NCBI RefSeq assembly: GCF_050948215.1
Contig: NC_135161.1
Span: 1,460,830-1,524,829 of the forward strand
Direction of reading: 5' to 3'
DNA length: 64,000 bases
Source of the DNA: Halictus rubicundus
Taxonomy: Eukaryota > Arthropoda > Insecta > Hymenoptera > Halictidae
Shown here piece by piece: positions 54,088 through 64,000 of the stretch (its first letter is position 1; every line of letters begins with the position of its first letter). A program made the translations under genes and the position numbers. The notes under the pieces are model-generated. The model was given only the letters and a program-made list of their open reading frames with translations, was not told where the DNA came from and made no database searches.

Positions 54088-54676
54088 TTAGGGGCGGTTT
54101 TCGGCATCATGCAACGCCCACGAGTTGGTACATTGTTCTGAGAGTAGACACTTGGCAGAGTCTGTCGAAGGAAGACGATACCAAGTTCCGCGTGTCTGGA
54201 AAGCGTCCCATAAATTACGGACCCCTTGGTGCCACAAGTGGGTCCACGCTACGTCACGTGCCATCGAGAGCGGTACGGTCGAGCTAATTTTGCCCATGAA
54301 AATCCGCTGACATTTACCAGTCGTACCCTGTGATAGCTCGTAAATTCCATGTTGTTGCCATACGTCCATACTCAGCGATCGAAGCGAAGCCAACGCCACG
54401 TGTAGCAACAGGCAGCGGGATCGCTTTCCGTTGCAGAGTCGGCGCTATCCGCGCCAACGATTTCTCCAGCTCAGCACACGATTCATCAAATACACCAAGT
54501 CGTCTGAGACGAATCTCGCGATTTTGGTTATGTATTTTAGTACCGACGCGCAGCCGGAATGCGTCATTAGATTTTTGCTTTGACGCTTTTCCTGGTCGTT
54601 TCTTTGCTTTAGCGGATGATACCTTCGGTTGTGTTGAAGGTGTTTCATCCTGAATACCAATGTCCATTTTCTCCAT
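54088..54676 (-). pseudogene. Unidentified protein fragment (copy 3)
   Basis: Array copy of the two-frame fragment at 41,448-42,036. Confidence 0.35.
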
Positions 54677-54750
54677 GATGAAGATAAGGTTTGCTCCGTA
54701 CAACTGCACGAAAAGGTGTACCAGTCGTACCCTGGTCATAAAGCAATAAA

Positions 54751-55543
54751 GGGCCTAGCCGAATAAGATGGTCAAAACTGCCCTTAGACGTTTTTCAATA
54801 ATTAATGAACCATTCGAAAGCTGACCAAGAAAAACCCCTCTGAGCCAAATTTCAACCCCCTATCTTGCTCGTGAGGGTAGTTACAGGGTAAATTAGATTT
54901 TGAGCTTTTCCGTGCATTTTCCGCACTCTGATGCTTCCCAAAATTCTGAAAAAAATGTGACATATTTTGGACCCTAAGGCGGATTTTTGAGAATTTTTTC
55001 AGATTTTTTTCTTGCAAACTATGGTCGCAAAAAATGAAAAACCTAAAAAAAATCGGAAAAATGTACATTTCTCAAAAATATGAAAACATGCTATTGAGCT
55101 GTTTAATGCCCCAATAAAGTACCATAACAGGCAGTGTCCTCAATTTTTTTTAGATTTTTTGTTGTGGGAAGTCTTTGTCAAAAACAAGAAAAACCGAATT
55201 TTTTCGACGTTTCTGCTACTAGGAGGAAAGTTACACTTGTTGATTTTATCGCAAGTATATATTAAGTCATTTTTAACGTTATTACATTGAAACAAGTAAG
55301 TGTTTGACCTCAGAAATATGTTTTAAGAGAAAAATAAATTCTATTTCGTGCGATATATACCAGAATGTTCGCAACGTTTACAACATCGCCGGTTGGCCGA
55401 GCAGTCAAGGTGTCGGACTACGGAGCGGAAACGCTGGGTTCGAATCACGTCGAGGGTAAAGTTTTTTTTTCCATACATCATCTTTATTTTTTCAATTTTT
55501 TATTACATGGTTTATTCATGTGATTTTTAAAATATTTTTTTAA
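54751..55543. repeat. Left inverted repeat (copy 3, truncated)
   Basis: Array copy of 42,111-42,903. Confidence 0.6.
55386..55458 (+). ncRNA. tRNA-Arg(ACG)-like sequence (copy 3)
   Basis: Identical to the tRNA-like sequence at 42,746-42,818. Confidence 0.6.
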
Positions 55544-56685
55544 TCCTGCAGTACGACGTCGGCTCCCTTGAAGGTGGTACCGTTGTCGCTTAGCAGGGTG
55601 CTGCAACGCCCTCGTCGCGCCACGAACCGCTGGAACGCCGCCACGAAAGCAGCCGAAGTCAGATCGGTGACTGCGTCCAGGTGTACGGCCTTGGTCGTTA
55701 GGCAGACGAAGACCACGATGTACCCCTTGTGGCTCTTATGTCCCCTGCCCTTGGTGGTTCGGATCTGCACCGGGCCAGCGTAGTCCACTCCTGCAGAAGA
55801 GAAGGGTTTACCAGGGTGCACGCGGGATCGGGGAAGGTCACCCATTTGCTGCTGCCCCACGCACGCTCTAAGTCGAGTGCACGGGACGCAGTCACGTAGC
55901 AGCTTCTTGGCCCGAGCACGTATCCTGGGAATCCAGAACGCCCTGTGGATCCAGGCCAGAGTTGCGGTGAGACCCCCATGGAGAGTTTTCTGGTGCGCCT
56001 CCCGGATTATCAGCGTCGCCAGATGTGTCGACCTGTCGACAATGGCTGGATGCCGGCGTGACTCCGACAGAGAGGACAGGTGCAGGCGACCACCGACCCA
56101 TAGTACGCCGTCGTCACCTACAAGAGGGGTTAACGTTTTGAGACTCGAGCTCAGAGGGATCGTCTTACCTCGTGTGAGGGAGTCCATCTCCAGCGGGTAA
56201 GTTCTCCGCTGAGATATGCGAAGCACGTTGTGCAGTGCCTCACGTAGTTCCGTGGTTGACAGGGGCCCGATCAACCTGGTACCTGGCTTCCGGCAGTTGA
56301 CCATGAAGCGGCGGAGGAAAGCGGTGACACGAGTCAGCCTCGAGAGGGACGAGAACCGGCTTAGCAGTGGATTTTCTGCAGGCGTCGCGGCCACCTGTGC
56401 GACTGTTACCATCCTCTGCTCCGGAGCCTCCACACAGAGGGTCTTCGGAGTGGTCTCAGGCCAGTCGCCACTTGGTCTAGAAAGCCAGGGGGGTCCGTGC
56501 CACCACAGCGATGAAGTGCGCAGCTCCTCAGCGGAGATTCCTCTTGTGGCCAGGTCTGCCGGGTTGTCCATGGTCCCCACATGCCTCCACGTAGCTCCAG
56601 ACAGGAGATTCTGAATCTCTGCGACTCGGTGGGCAACGAGGGAATGGCTCTTTTGCGCACAGACGATTGCGCACGACGGCATGGC
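55544..56685 (-). pseudogene. BEL-2 integrase fragment (copy 4)
   Basis: Same truncated integrase fragment as at 42,904-44,045; loses the catalytic Glu at the junction. Confidence 0.9.
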
Positions 56686-56754
56686 ACACGGTTCTTTTGG
56701 ACACGGTATTATTGGACACACGGTTCTTTTGGACACAGTAACATTGGACACAGT

Positions 56755-56797
56755 GGGTTAGTGTTAGGGTTAGGGTGAGGGTTAGGGTTAGGGTTAG
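56755..56797 (+). repeat. TTAGGG-like tract (copy 4)
   Basis: Same sequence as the tract at 37,792-37,834. Confidence 0.85.
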
Positions 56798-58219
56798 ATC
56801 CGGGGAGTCTTCCCCACTGTATGGAAAGAAGCGTGCCTGGTTCTCCTCCAAAAGGAGGGGAAACCCGCAGAGTCTCCCTCTGCATACCGGCTACATACTA
56901 ATAAATTAACAGGAGCGCGTGTAAAGACAAAGACATTCCGATGTCGCCATGCGGACATAACCAAACATACAAAAGAACGCAGACCCAATCGTATAATAAA
57001 ACTTAATATGTAAGCGACCTCTGTCCATAACTCGGCATCACTAACATGTGACAATCCGGAACAGCTATCGGTGATTGGCCATTCTAACATCCCCTCTATC
57101 GATACGTGTTCCGGTAACAATCAATAACGATCCTCGCGGTCCAGCCAATTAAGGCAAGACGCCCGTTCCGGTAAAACATGACCACCGGTTTACGGTATGG
57201 GGCCCCGAGCAGCTGAGCTGCTGGAGGCACCAAGGGAGCGCTCTTTGACGGGCCCGTCACTCTGAACCACTCCGTCTAGGTAAAACCTGCCAGGGACCGA
57301 AGTCCCCGCCGGCACAGCTTCAGAGATCATTCGAGCTCAGTGCTCCCCCCCCCCCCCCCGACAAAGTGGCGCTCCATGTGGGGTGGAATCCGATCGGACA
57401 GCGGGGGGGCCGCGTGGCCGTCGCAAGATGGTTGTACGTCGCCGGGATTTTATCGCGGATTCGCAGGAGGCTTGTATCGCCGTAGATTTTGTGTTAGGAC
57501 GTCAACTTCGAGACGCCCCACAGTGGGACGACGTGACGCGTCCGTATCGCCGTTTCCGACGTGTGTCAGCGGCATCGGTCAAGGAGAAGAAGTGAAGCTC
57601 GCGTTCCAGCAGAATACGGCCGTTCCGTCGCATATAGGTTGCCGAACGAGGACGCTGATCGAGTCCGCGGCCGTATTCGACGCAAAACATAGAGTATTCG
57701 GAAGAAAATAGCGCGAGCGACCTAAGATCCGTCACGAATCATTGTAAACGTGCCGGTTCAGACTTAACTGCTGGTGGTACCCACCGGCAGCCACATTGTT
57801 AATATCCGTTGAATAAACGATAGTACAGCTGATTCCTCGGGTGCTAATTTCTCGTGAGAAATCTTCTCGCCGCGGAGAATATCCCGTGCTCCTCCCGCGT
57901 GGAACTCTGAACCCGTTCGCGAGCCATCTAGGATATCGCGCAGCCTTCGCAGATTCGGAATTGCCGTTCGGGCTTCGCGATTACTAGGAAATCATTGGCG
58001 TGGCACTTCTGCGTTTCTGGCGCCTGAGAATTGTTCCGAACCGAGAATCTTTCTGGCCTATAAATACCCGGTGTCACTGAGGTATCCATCCTTCTGACGG
58101 GAACGCAAACTGGGCGACGTGACAACATATGCTTACTGTCCATTTTTCTTTTATTATTTATGTAATCACTTATCGTAAATAAATATCTCTTATGTTTTTG
58201 TTAACTACACACTGCATAG

Positions 58220-59036
58220 TGTCACGTCCGGCGGTTCGCCGATAAACGCCTAAACAAGGACCATTAGTATTACCACACGGGAAAACAAAATAAGATCGAA
58301 AGATACGTGACCACCCGACGCGGTTAAAAATACGCCGACTTATCTTCCTGCAAGACACGCAGATGAAGACCAGATTACGGATTAGACGCAAAAGAGGAAA
58401 GTATCAAATTACGCCGAACCATAAGAAAAGACGACGATTTCATCTTGGCAACACACAGCTGACGAAGCAAGAAACATCGAGAAGATCGGGAGGCAGAAAC
58501 GCCTAAATCAGCACTTCAAGAAAACAAAGGACCGCCCACACTATAAAAAGGAAACCAGCTCTTCAATTCGAATTCATTCAGTTCAAAATCAGTGTTACTG
58601 CTCAGTTCCGTTAACAGACCTTTGTACCACACACGCGTCGCGCCGGCAGTAAGATAGTGTCGCCGAATTTCGAAACCCCGTTGCGTGAAGTGTCCGCGTG
58701 TGCCCCAGCAACCAGCGGCCACAACCAGCGAGCGCCCCAAAAAACCCCACAACCACGACTTGTGAGCGCCTACCAACGACTCGGTAATTTAAACGTACTA
58801 TTAAGCGAACTGTTATAAGTGCTCTAGCTTATGCGCTATGAGAATTCATCCTTGTATAATCTGATTCAGAACTAAACTCAAAATAAACCAAACCTTTGCC
58901 GTTTTTATATAAAATTTAAAGTACCATTTATTTGACCAGCCCTCAATCTCCCGAACCAAAGCCGGTGAACGCAGGTAGGTTCAAAACTGCGCCTTATCCC
59001 CGGAAAACTATAAACAGCCCCATCTGGGACGTAACA
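58220..59036 (+). mobile_element. Solo LTR (copy 4)
   Basis: Array copy of the solo LTR at 39,261-40,077, with the same ATAG flanks. Confidence 0.8.
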
Positions 59037-59186
59037 ATAGTAACATACGTGAAACCTCTTTTTGTTCTTATTGCATAAATTTCTGAAGTACGGACTATAA
59101 TCGTCAAAACTATAGTGGTGTCCGAATATTTTCGTGACCGACTGTATTTTTGGGCACTTCTCTAAATTTGGTTAATAATATAAGTA

Positions 59187-59794
59187 CAGGGTGTTTAAAA
59201 AAACCATTCAATGTTTATATGGTATATAGGATACATTTTACTGAGTAAAAAAGCTTTAGTAAACATAGGTCGAAAGGTCAACCATTTCTGAGATATAAAC
59301 ATTTTTGTTTGCTAACATCATGATTCATTTACTACTGGCTTTTTGATATTTATAGCAAATTTTCCACGTGTTATGATTTCCCGCTACAGAACTGACTGAT
59401 TCCGGATGAAATCTATTGTCGGCACTTAAAGAAGGACATTCAGAACGCGGTTTGTAAACACTGAAGTAGGCATCGCATGCAATGGAAGTAAGTTGGTCAT
59501 AATGCTAGCAAACAATAATGTTCATATCTCAGAAACGGTTGACCTTTTGATCTATGTTTACTGAGGCTTTTTTACTCAGCACAGTGTGTTCTATATACTA
59601 TAGAAATATTGAATGGTTTTTTTACACCCTATATCAAAAGGCCAGTAGTAAATGAATCATGAAGTTAGCAAGCAAAAATGTTTATATCTCAGAAACGGTT
59701 GACCTTTCGACCTATGTTTACTAAAGCTTTTTTACTCAGTACAATGTATCCTATATACCATATAAATATTGAATGGTTTTTTTTAAACACCTTG
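59187..59794. mobile_element. Fold-back MITE (copy 4)
   Basis: Array copy of the MITE at 40,228-40,835. Confidence 0.8.
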
Positions 59795-60406
59795 TACATA
59801 CAGGTAATTCTTACAAAAAATTTTAGGAAATTTTTATAAAAAAAAATGTATTTTTAAAAACTAACTTTATTCGAAAACTTAAACAAATTATAATAGTACC
59901 AACAAAATTAAAAACTTAACAAATCGCTATTCGCTATCCGACTCATTCTCAGTACTTTGAATGTGATCCCCATTCACGTACTTTCAAACAATCTCGATCT
60001 ACCCTTACATTCTTATTACTTTTCCAATAGGTATAAGACATATATTAAATCAAATTAAGAATACATAAAAATGATTCATATATAATTATTGCAAAATTGT
60101 AGTATACATAAAAATAATTTTTATATGATTTGTTGTGCGCGCACAATCTTTTAGAAATATGCGAGCTGGTTTTAGGTTCTTGTGATATCTTATCACGGCA
60201 ATGATCACAACACTATTTAGTAACAATATATATGCATTTAGTAAAACAGGATAGTTACTGTACAGTGATGTGGTTACAAGAGAGCGATGTTAAAGGAGCG
60301 GGAGTTCGATAGAATCTAAAGAAAATGGAAAAGAATCGGAAAAAAGTTGACTAGAAAGATTCCCTCCACGGATAGGGTTCGAATAGTGGGGAACCAATAA
60401 TCGCAT

Positions 60407-60995
60407 TTAGGGGCGGTTTTCGGCATCATGCAACGCCCACGAGTTGGTACATTGTTCTGAGAGTAGACACTTGGCAGAGTCTGTCGAAGGAAGACGATAC
60501 CAAGTTCCGCGTGTCTGGAAAGCGTCCCATAAATTACGGACCCCTTGGTGCCACAAGTGGGTCCACGCTACGTCACGTGCCATCGAGAGCGGTACGGTCG
60601 AGCTAATTTTGCCCATGAAAATCCGCTGACATTTACCAGTCGTACCCTGTGATAGCTCGTAAATTCCATGTTGTTGCCATACGTCCATACTCAGCGATCG
60701 AAGCGAAGCCAACGCCACGTGTAGCAACAGGCAGCGGGATCGCTTTCCGTTGCAGAGTCGGCGCTATCCGCGCCAACGATTTCTCCAGCTCAGCACACGA
60801 TTCATCAAATACACCAAGTCGTCTGAGACGAATCTCGCGATTTTGGTTATGTATTTTAGTACCGACGCGCAGCCGGAATGCGTCATTAGATTTTTGCTTT
60901 GACGCTTTTCCTGGTCGTTTCTTTGCTTTAGCGGATGATACCTTCGGTTGTGTTGAAGGTGTTTCATCCTGAATACCAATGTCCATTTTCTCCAT
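60407..60995 (-). pseudogene. Unidentified protein fragment (copy 4)
   Basis: Array copy of the two-frame fragment at 41,448-42,036. Confidence 0.35.
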
Positions 60996-61069
60996 GATGA
61001 AGATAAGGTTTGCTCCGTACAACTGCACGAAAAGGTGTACCAGTCGTACCCTGGTCATAAAGCAATAAA

Positions 61070-61880
61070 GGGCCTAGCCGAATAAGATGGTCAAAACTGC
61101 CCTTAGACGTTTTTCAATAATTAATGAACCATTCGAAAGCTGACCAAGAAAAACCCCTCTGAGCCAAATTTCAACCCCCTATCTTGCTCGTGAGGGTAGT
61201 TACAGGGTAAATTAGATTTTGAGCTTTTCCGTGCATTTTCCGCACTCTGATGCTTCCCAAAATTCTGAAAAAAATGTGACATATTTTGGACCCTAAGGCG
61301 GATTTTTGAGAATTTTTTCAGATTTTTTTCTTGCAAACTATGGTCGCAAAAAATGAAAAACCTAAAAAAAATCGGAAAAATGTACATTTCTCAAAAATAT
61401 GAAAACATGCTATTGAGCTGTTTAATGCCCCAATAAAGTACCATAACAGGCAGTGTCCTCAATTTTTTTTAGATTTTTTGTTGTGGGAAGTCTTTGTCAA
61501 AAACAAGAAAAACCGAATTTTTTCGACGTTTCTGCTACTAGGAGGAAAGTTACACTTGTTGATTTTATCGCAAGTATATATTAAGTCATTTTTAACGTTA
61601 TTACATTGAAACAAGTAAGTGTTTGACCTCAGAAATATGTTTTAAGAGAAAAATAAATTCTATTTCGTGCGATATATACCAGAATGTTCGCAACGTTTAC
61701 AACATCGCCGGTTGGCCGAGCAGTCAAGGTGTCGGACTACGGAGCGGAAACGCTGGGTTCGAATCACGTCGAGGGTAAAGTTTTTTTTTCCATACATCAT
61801 CTTTATTTTTTCAATTTTTTATTACATGGTTTATTCATGTGATTTTTAAAATATTTTTTTAATGTTTTTAAAAAATATTG
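61070..61880. repeat. Left inverted repeat of the ISL2EU/Harbinger-like transposon (copy 4)
   Basis: Positions 61,475-61,880 are the reverse complement of about 63,593-64,000 with only scattered differences. The match continues past the window edge, so the repeat is at least 400 bp and perhaps 800 bp long. It contains a tRNA-like sequence and a Pol III-type T-run. Confidence 0.85.
61705..61777 (+). ncRNA. tRNA-Arg(ACG)-like sequence (copy 4)
   Basis: Identical to the tRNA-like sequence at 42,746-42,818. Confidence 0.6.
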
Positions 61881-61979
61881 AGGTAACATTTTTAACTAAC
61901 TTTTATTTATATTACTCCGATTTGACTTCGAATTTAATGATATTATTTTCTTGGATTAGGCAATAAATTAATATTTATA

Positions 61980-62408
61980 TTATTGTGTTCGTCCACGATT
62001 TCCGCCAGATATAGAAATTGCTTGCAAAAATTGGTAAGATTCCGTGAAAAGAATTTTTAAATCTACTTCTGTCATTTTCGGAAAATCCAGAGTATCTACC
62101 GAGGATACTGTTTGAAATGGAGTCGTTTTGCAGTTCCAATTATGTCCAATTTTTGGAAAGGTTTCGTTGTCTACTTGTTTGTGTAGAAGCTGGTACTTTT
62201 GACCTTGTATACTACACATTGCCTCCACAACCCAATGAATTTTCGTGACTTTTCGGGAATAATTCGACTCTTTCGTCGAAAGTTGAGAACGATTACCTTT
62301 TAAAGCAGGCATGAGAACTATGAAACCAAGACCTGTTAAATGAGATGTAACATCTCGAAAACCTCTGTCGACAATACAAAAGTCTCCCCTCTTCATAATG
62401 GTTTTCAA
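61980..62408 (-). pseudogene. DDE transposase C-terminal fragment (ISL2EU/DDE_Tnp_4-like)
   Basis: 142-codon frame with FCIVDRGFRDVTSHLTGLGF (second catalytic Asp region), MPALKGNRSQLSTKESNYSR, and VTKIHWVVEAMCSIQGQKY, whose Glu fits the third catalytic residue. VDNETFPKIGHNW follows. This pattern belongs to the DDE_Tnp_4 group as found in ISL2EU and Harbinger-type transposases, which cut element ends and insert them elsewhere. The first catalytic Asp and any N-terminal zinc or THAP domain are absent: sequence upstream of 62,408 shows no match. Fragment of a dead gene. Confidence 0.75.
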
Positions 62409-63592
62409 TCAAGTAACTATAAACGGAAATACATCCTCATGTACGTTACAATAAAGAGGAATGGCTAAGGCTTATTTGTACCTGATACCTCACTTTAAAA
62501 ATAGTGGTAGTATGTAGCCCTTTTCTTTCAATTTGACAAAAACCAATACTTTGCTGCGTGTTATTTATTCAGAGTTCTTCTCATTTCCTCCCTAATTTAT
62601 GAAGACGCAAGGCTTAGAAACCAGATTAATGAATTTTAATATTAAGAATGTTAGAGAGGACTGTTTTTCAATCATTTAAAAGACAGGATTCATAGAAGTT
62701 CAGATTAAACAATGTTCGAACTTATACTAGAATGAAATACACAATTTCCCGGTTGAACAAATTCTTGCTTCGGCATAAAAACCTCGACGGATTACGAGGA
62801 AAAGCCAAAGCAAGATGCAATAAATTTATTCTATTAAGCAACTACAAGAATTTCGCCGTACGAAAGCCCAGTATCAAATAGTGTTTAAATATAGATAACG
62901 AGGTTAGAAAATCGGCGTTTCAAGCAATTTACATGCTAAAGGACATTTTAGTCTAAAACTAAGAGAGCTCTCTTACCGTTAATACTCAAGTCTCTGCGCG
63001 TAGTGATCCACAGCAGAGTTCCACTGGAACTCTGCACAATTGCCGGCTGGCCCATAGGGCACTCCTCTGCCGGCAGCACTACGGCTAGCCTTGCAATCCG
63101 TCCCAGCTTCGGGATTCACTGGAAAGGAGCTTCAAAGCTGCCAATGCCCTTGGATCTGTGAGCCGGCCTGGGAGGATTCAAGTATTGCCGAACCGAGTGC
63201 GAAACCAAATCTCCTATTACCCGGAATCACTCGCGTGAGCATTCAAACCAAAAAAAGCAACTCAATTTTCAATTACGAACTATCGCATGAAGGACCCGAG
63301 TCGACTCTCTCCTTCTCACAAGTAAATTCAACCTTTTTTCTCAACACACTCTTTCTTTGTTTTTGACCGTTTCCACAACAACGCCTGCTTGTCAATCGCG
63401 ACCACCGTGAATCGCTCGCTAGACTCGCATATATATCTACATGACGCGATTATCGTCTTCCTTCGCGATGATACGATCGACATTACAAAATCGCCGCGAA
63501 CAGGACCGTAATGAAGATCATATACAATTAGAGAATCGAGGAAGTGATAGATACTCTAAAACTATATTTACATATATTTTACTCAAAAATGT
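62409..63592. other. Transposon interior, unassigned
   Basis: No recognised frame. Holds a 23-bp palindrome at 63,013-63,035 (arms GCAGAGTTCCA) and nearby G/C-rich hairpin-forming sequence (GCCGGC repeats about 63,042-63,076). It may be an insert that replaced the transposase N-terminus. Confidence 0.4.
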
Positions 63593-64000
63593 TTCTTAAA
63601 TATTTTTAAAACATTAAAAAAATATTTTAAAAATCACATGAATAAACCATGTAATAAAAAATTGAAAAAATAAAGATGATGTATGGAAAAAAAACTTTAC
63701 CCTTGACGGGATTCGAACCCAGCGTTTCCGCTCCGTAGTCCGACACCTTGTCTGCTCGGCCAACCGGCGATGTTGTCAACGTTGCGAACATTCTGGTATA
63801 TATCGCACGAAATAGAATTTATTTTTCTCTTAAAACATATTTCTGAGGTCAAACATTTACTTGTTTCAATGTAATAACGTTAAAAATGACTTAATATATA
63901 CTTGCGATAAAATCAACAAGTGTAACTTTCCTCCTAGTAGCAGAAACGTCGAAAAAATTCGGTTTTTCTTGTTTTTGACAAAGACTTCCCACAACAAAAA
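63593..64000. repeat. Right inverted repeat of the ISL2EU/Harbinger-like transposon (partial)
   Basis: Reverse complement of 61,475-61,880 with scattered substitutions; cut by the window end. Confidence 0.85.
63699..63771 (-). ncRNA. tRNA-Arg(ACG)-like sequence in the right inverted repeat
   Basis: Minus-strand counterpart. It differs from the left-side copies at a few positions and keeps a better B box (GGTTCGAATCCC), so it may be closer to the ancestral tRNA. Followed on the minus strand by an eight-T run. Confidence 0.6.

Larger units (their letters stand above)
49222..55543. repeat. Tandem array unit, copy 3 (6,322 bp)
   Basis: Poly-C 18 nt (51,023-51,040). Matches copy 1 at both positions where copy 2 differs. 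Confidence 0.97.
55544..61862. repeat. Tandem array unit, copy 4 (6,319 bp)
   Basis: Poly-C 15 nt (57,345-57,359). This copy is continuous on the right with the transposon interior, so it holds the ancestral right edge, while copy 1 holds the ancestral left edge. Confidence 0.97.
61070..64000 (-). mobile_element. ISL2EU/PIF-Harbinger-like DNA transposon, incomplete
   Basis: Two long inverted repeats enclose about 1.7 kb with the C-terminal half of a DDE transposase. The N-terminal half is not found, so this copy is defective. The right end lies beyond the window. Confidence 0.7.

Noticed and set aside
36581..61862. CRISPR array or satellite DNA
   Set aside because: Units are 6.3 kb, composite and contain coding remnants; the context is eukaryotic.

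Overview
This is eukaryotic, almost certainly insect, DNA. The repeat families (Jockey and R1-clade LINEs, BEL/Pao and Ty3/gypsy LTR elements, a Transib-like and an ISL2EU/Harbinger-like DNA transposon) suit an insect, and an ant or other hymenopteran is my guess from the mix, not something the sequence proves. I find no single-copy host gene, rRNA or functional tRNA. The window is a nest of transposable elements, most of their coding on the minus strand.

Layout. 1-4.8 kb: a 5'- and 3'-truncated Jockey-like LINE cut by at least two inserts, one a CpG-rich block at about 1.47-3.15 kb. 4.8-7.7 kb: unassigned DNA with a TA microsatellite, a perfect 53-bp-arm hairpin and a second CpG-rich block. 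7.7-12.27 kb: a nearly complete LINE with a strikingly purine-rich coding strand; ORF1 and ORF2 are each open apart from one and two stops. 12.3-15 kb: AT- and pyrimidine-rich non-coding DNA. 15.0-19.25 kb: an R1-clade LINE with an uninterrupted ORF2 and an ORF1 with one frameshift. 20.6-23.95 kb: a gypsy element that has lost RT, RNase H and most of integrase, with a CpG-rich insert in it. 24-27 kb: unassigned DNA with short repeats, a coiled-coil ORF and a broken R1-type RT. 27.6-34.9 kb: BEL/Pao LTRs and a defective BEL/Pao element (BEL-1) that lacks RNase H and whose RT is split by a 1,613-bp Transib-like transposon. 35.4-37.8 kb: a second BEL/Pao element (BEL-2).

36,581-61,862 is the most striking region: four head-to-tail copies of one 6.32-kb segment. 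The only differences I noticed are a poly-C tract of 14-19 nt and two substitutions private to copy 2. Each unit holds, left to right, a BEL/Pao integrase fragment (minus), 32-bp repeats, a TTAGGG-like tract, a poly-C tract, a small plus-strand ORF, an LTR-like segment, a solo LTR with 4-bp target duplications, a fold-back MITE, an unidentified broken minus-strand ORF, and the left inverted repeat of a DNA transposon carrying a tRNA-Arg(ACG)-like sequence. Only the last copy runs into that transposon's interior (transposase fragment at 61,980-62,408) and its opposite inverted repeat, which leaves the window at 64,000.

Nothing here works as a pathway. The R1-clade LINE is the best candidate for recent activity. 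The tandem amplification shows how unrelated dead elements became joined into one new repeat unit with a Pol III-type promoter-like sequence in every copy.
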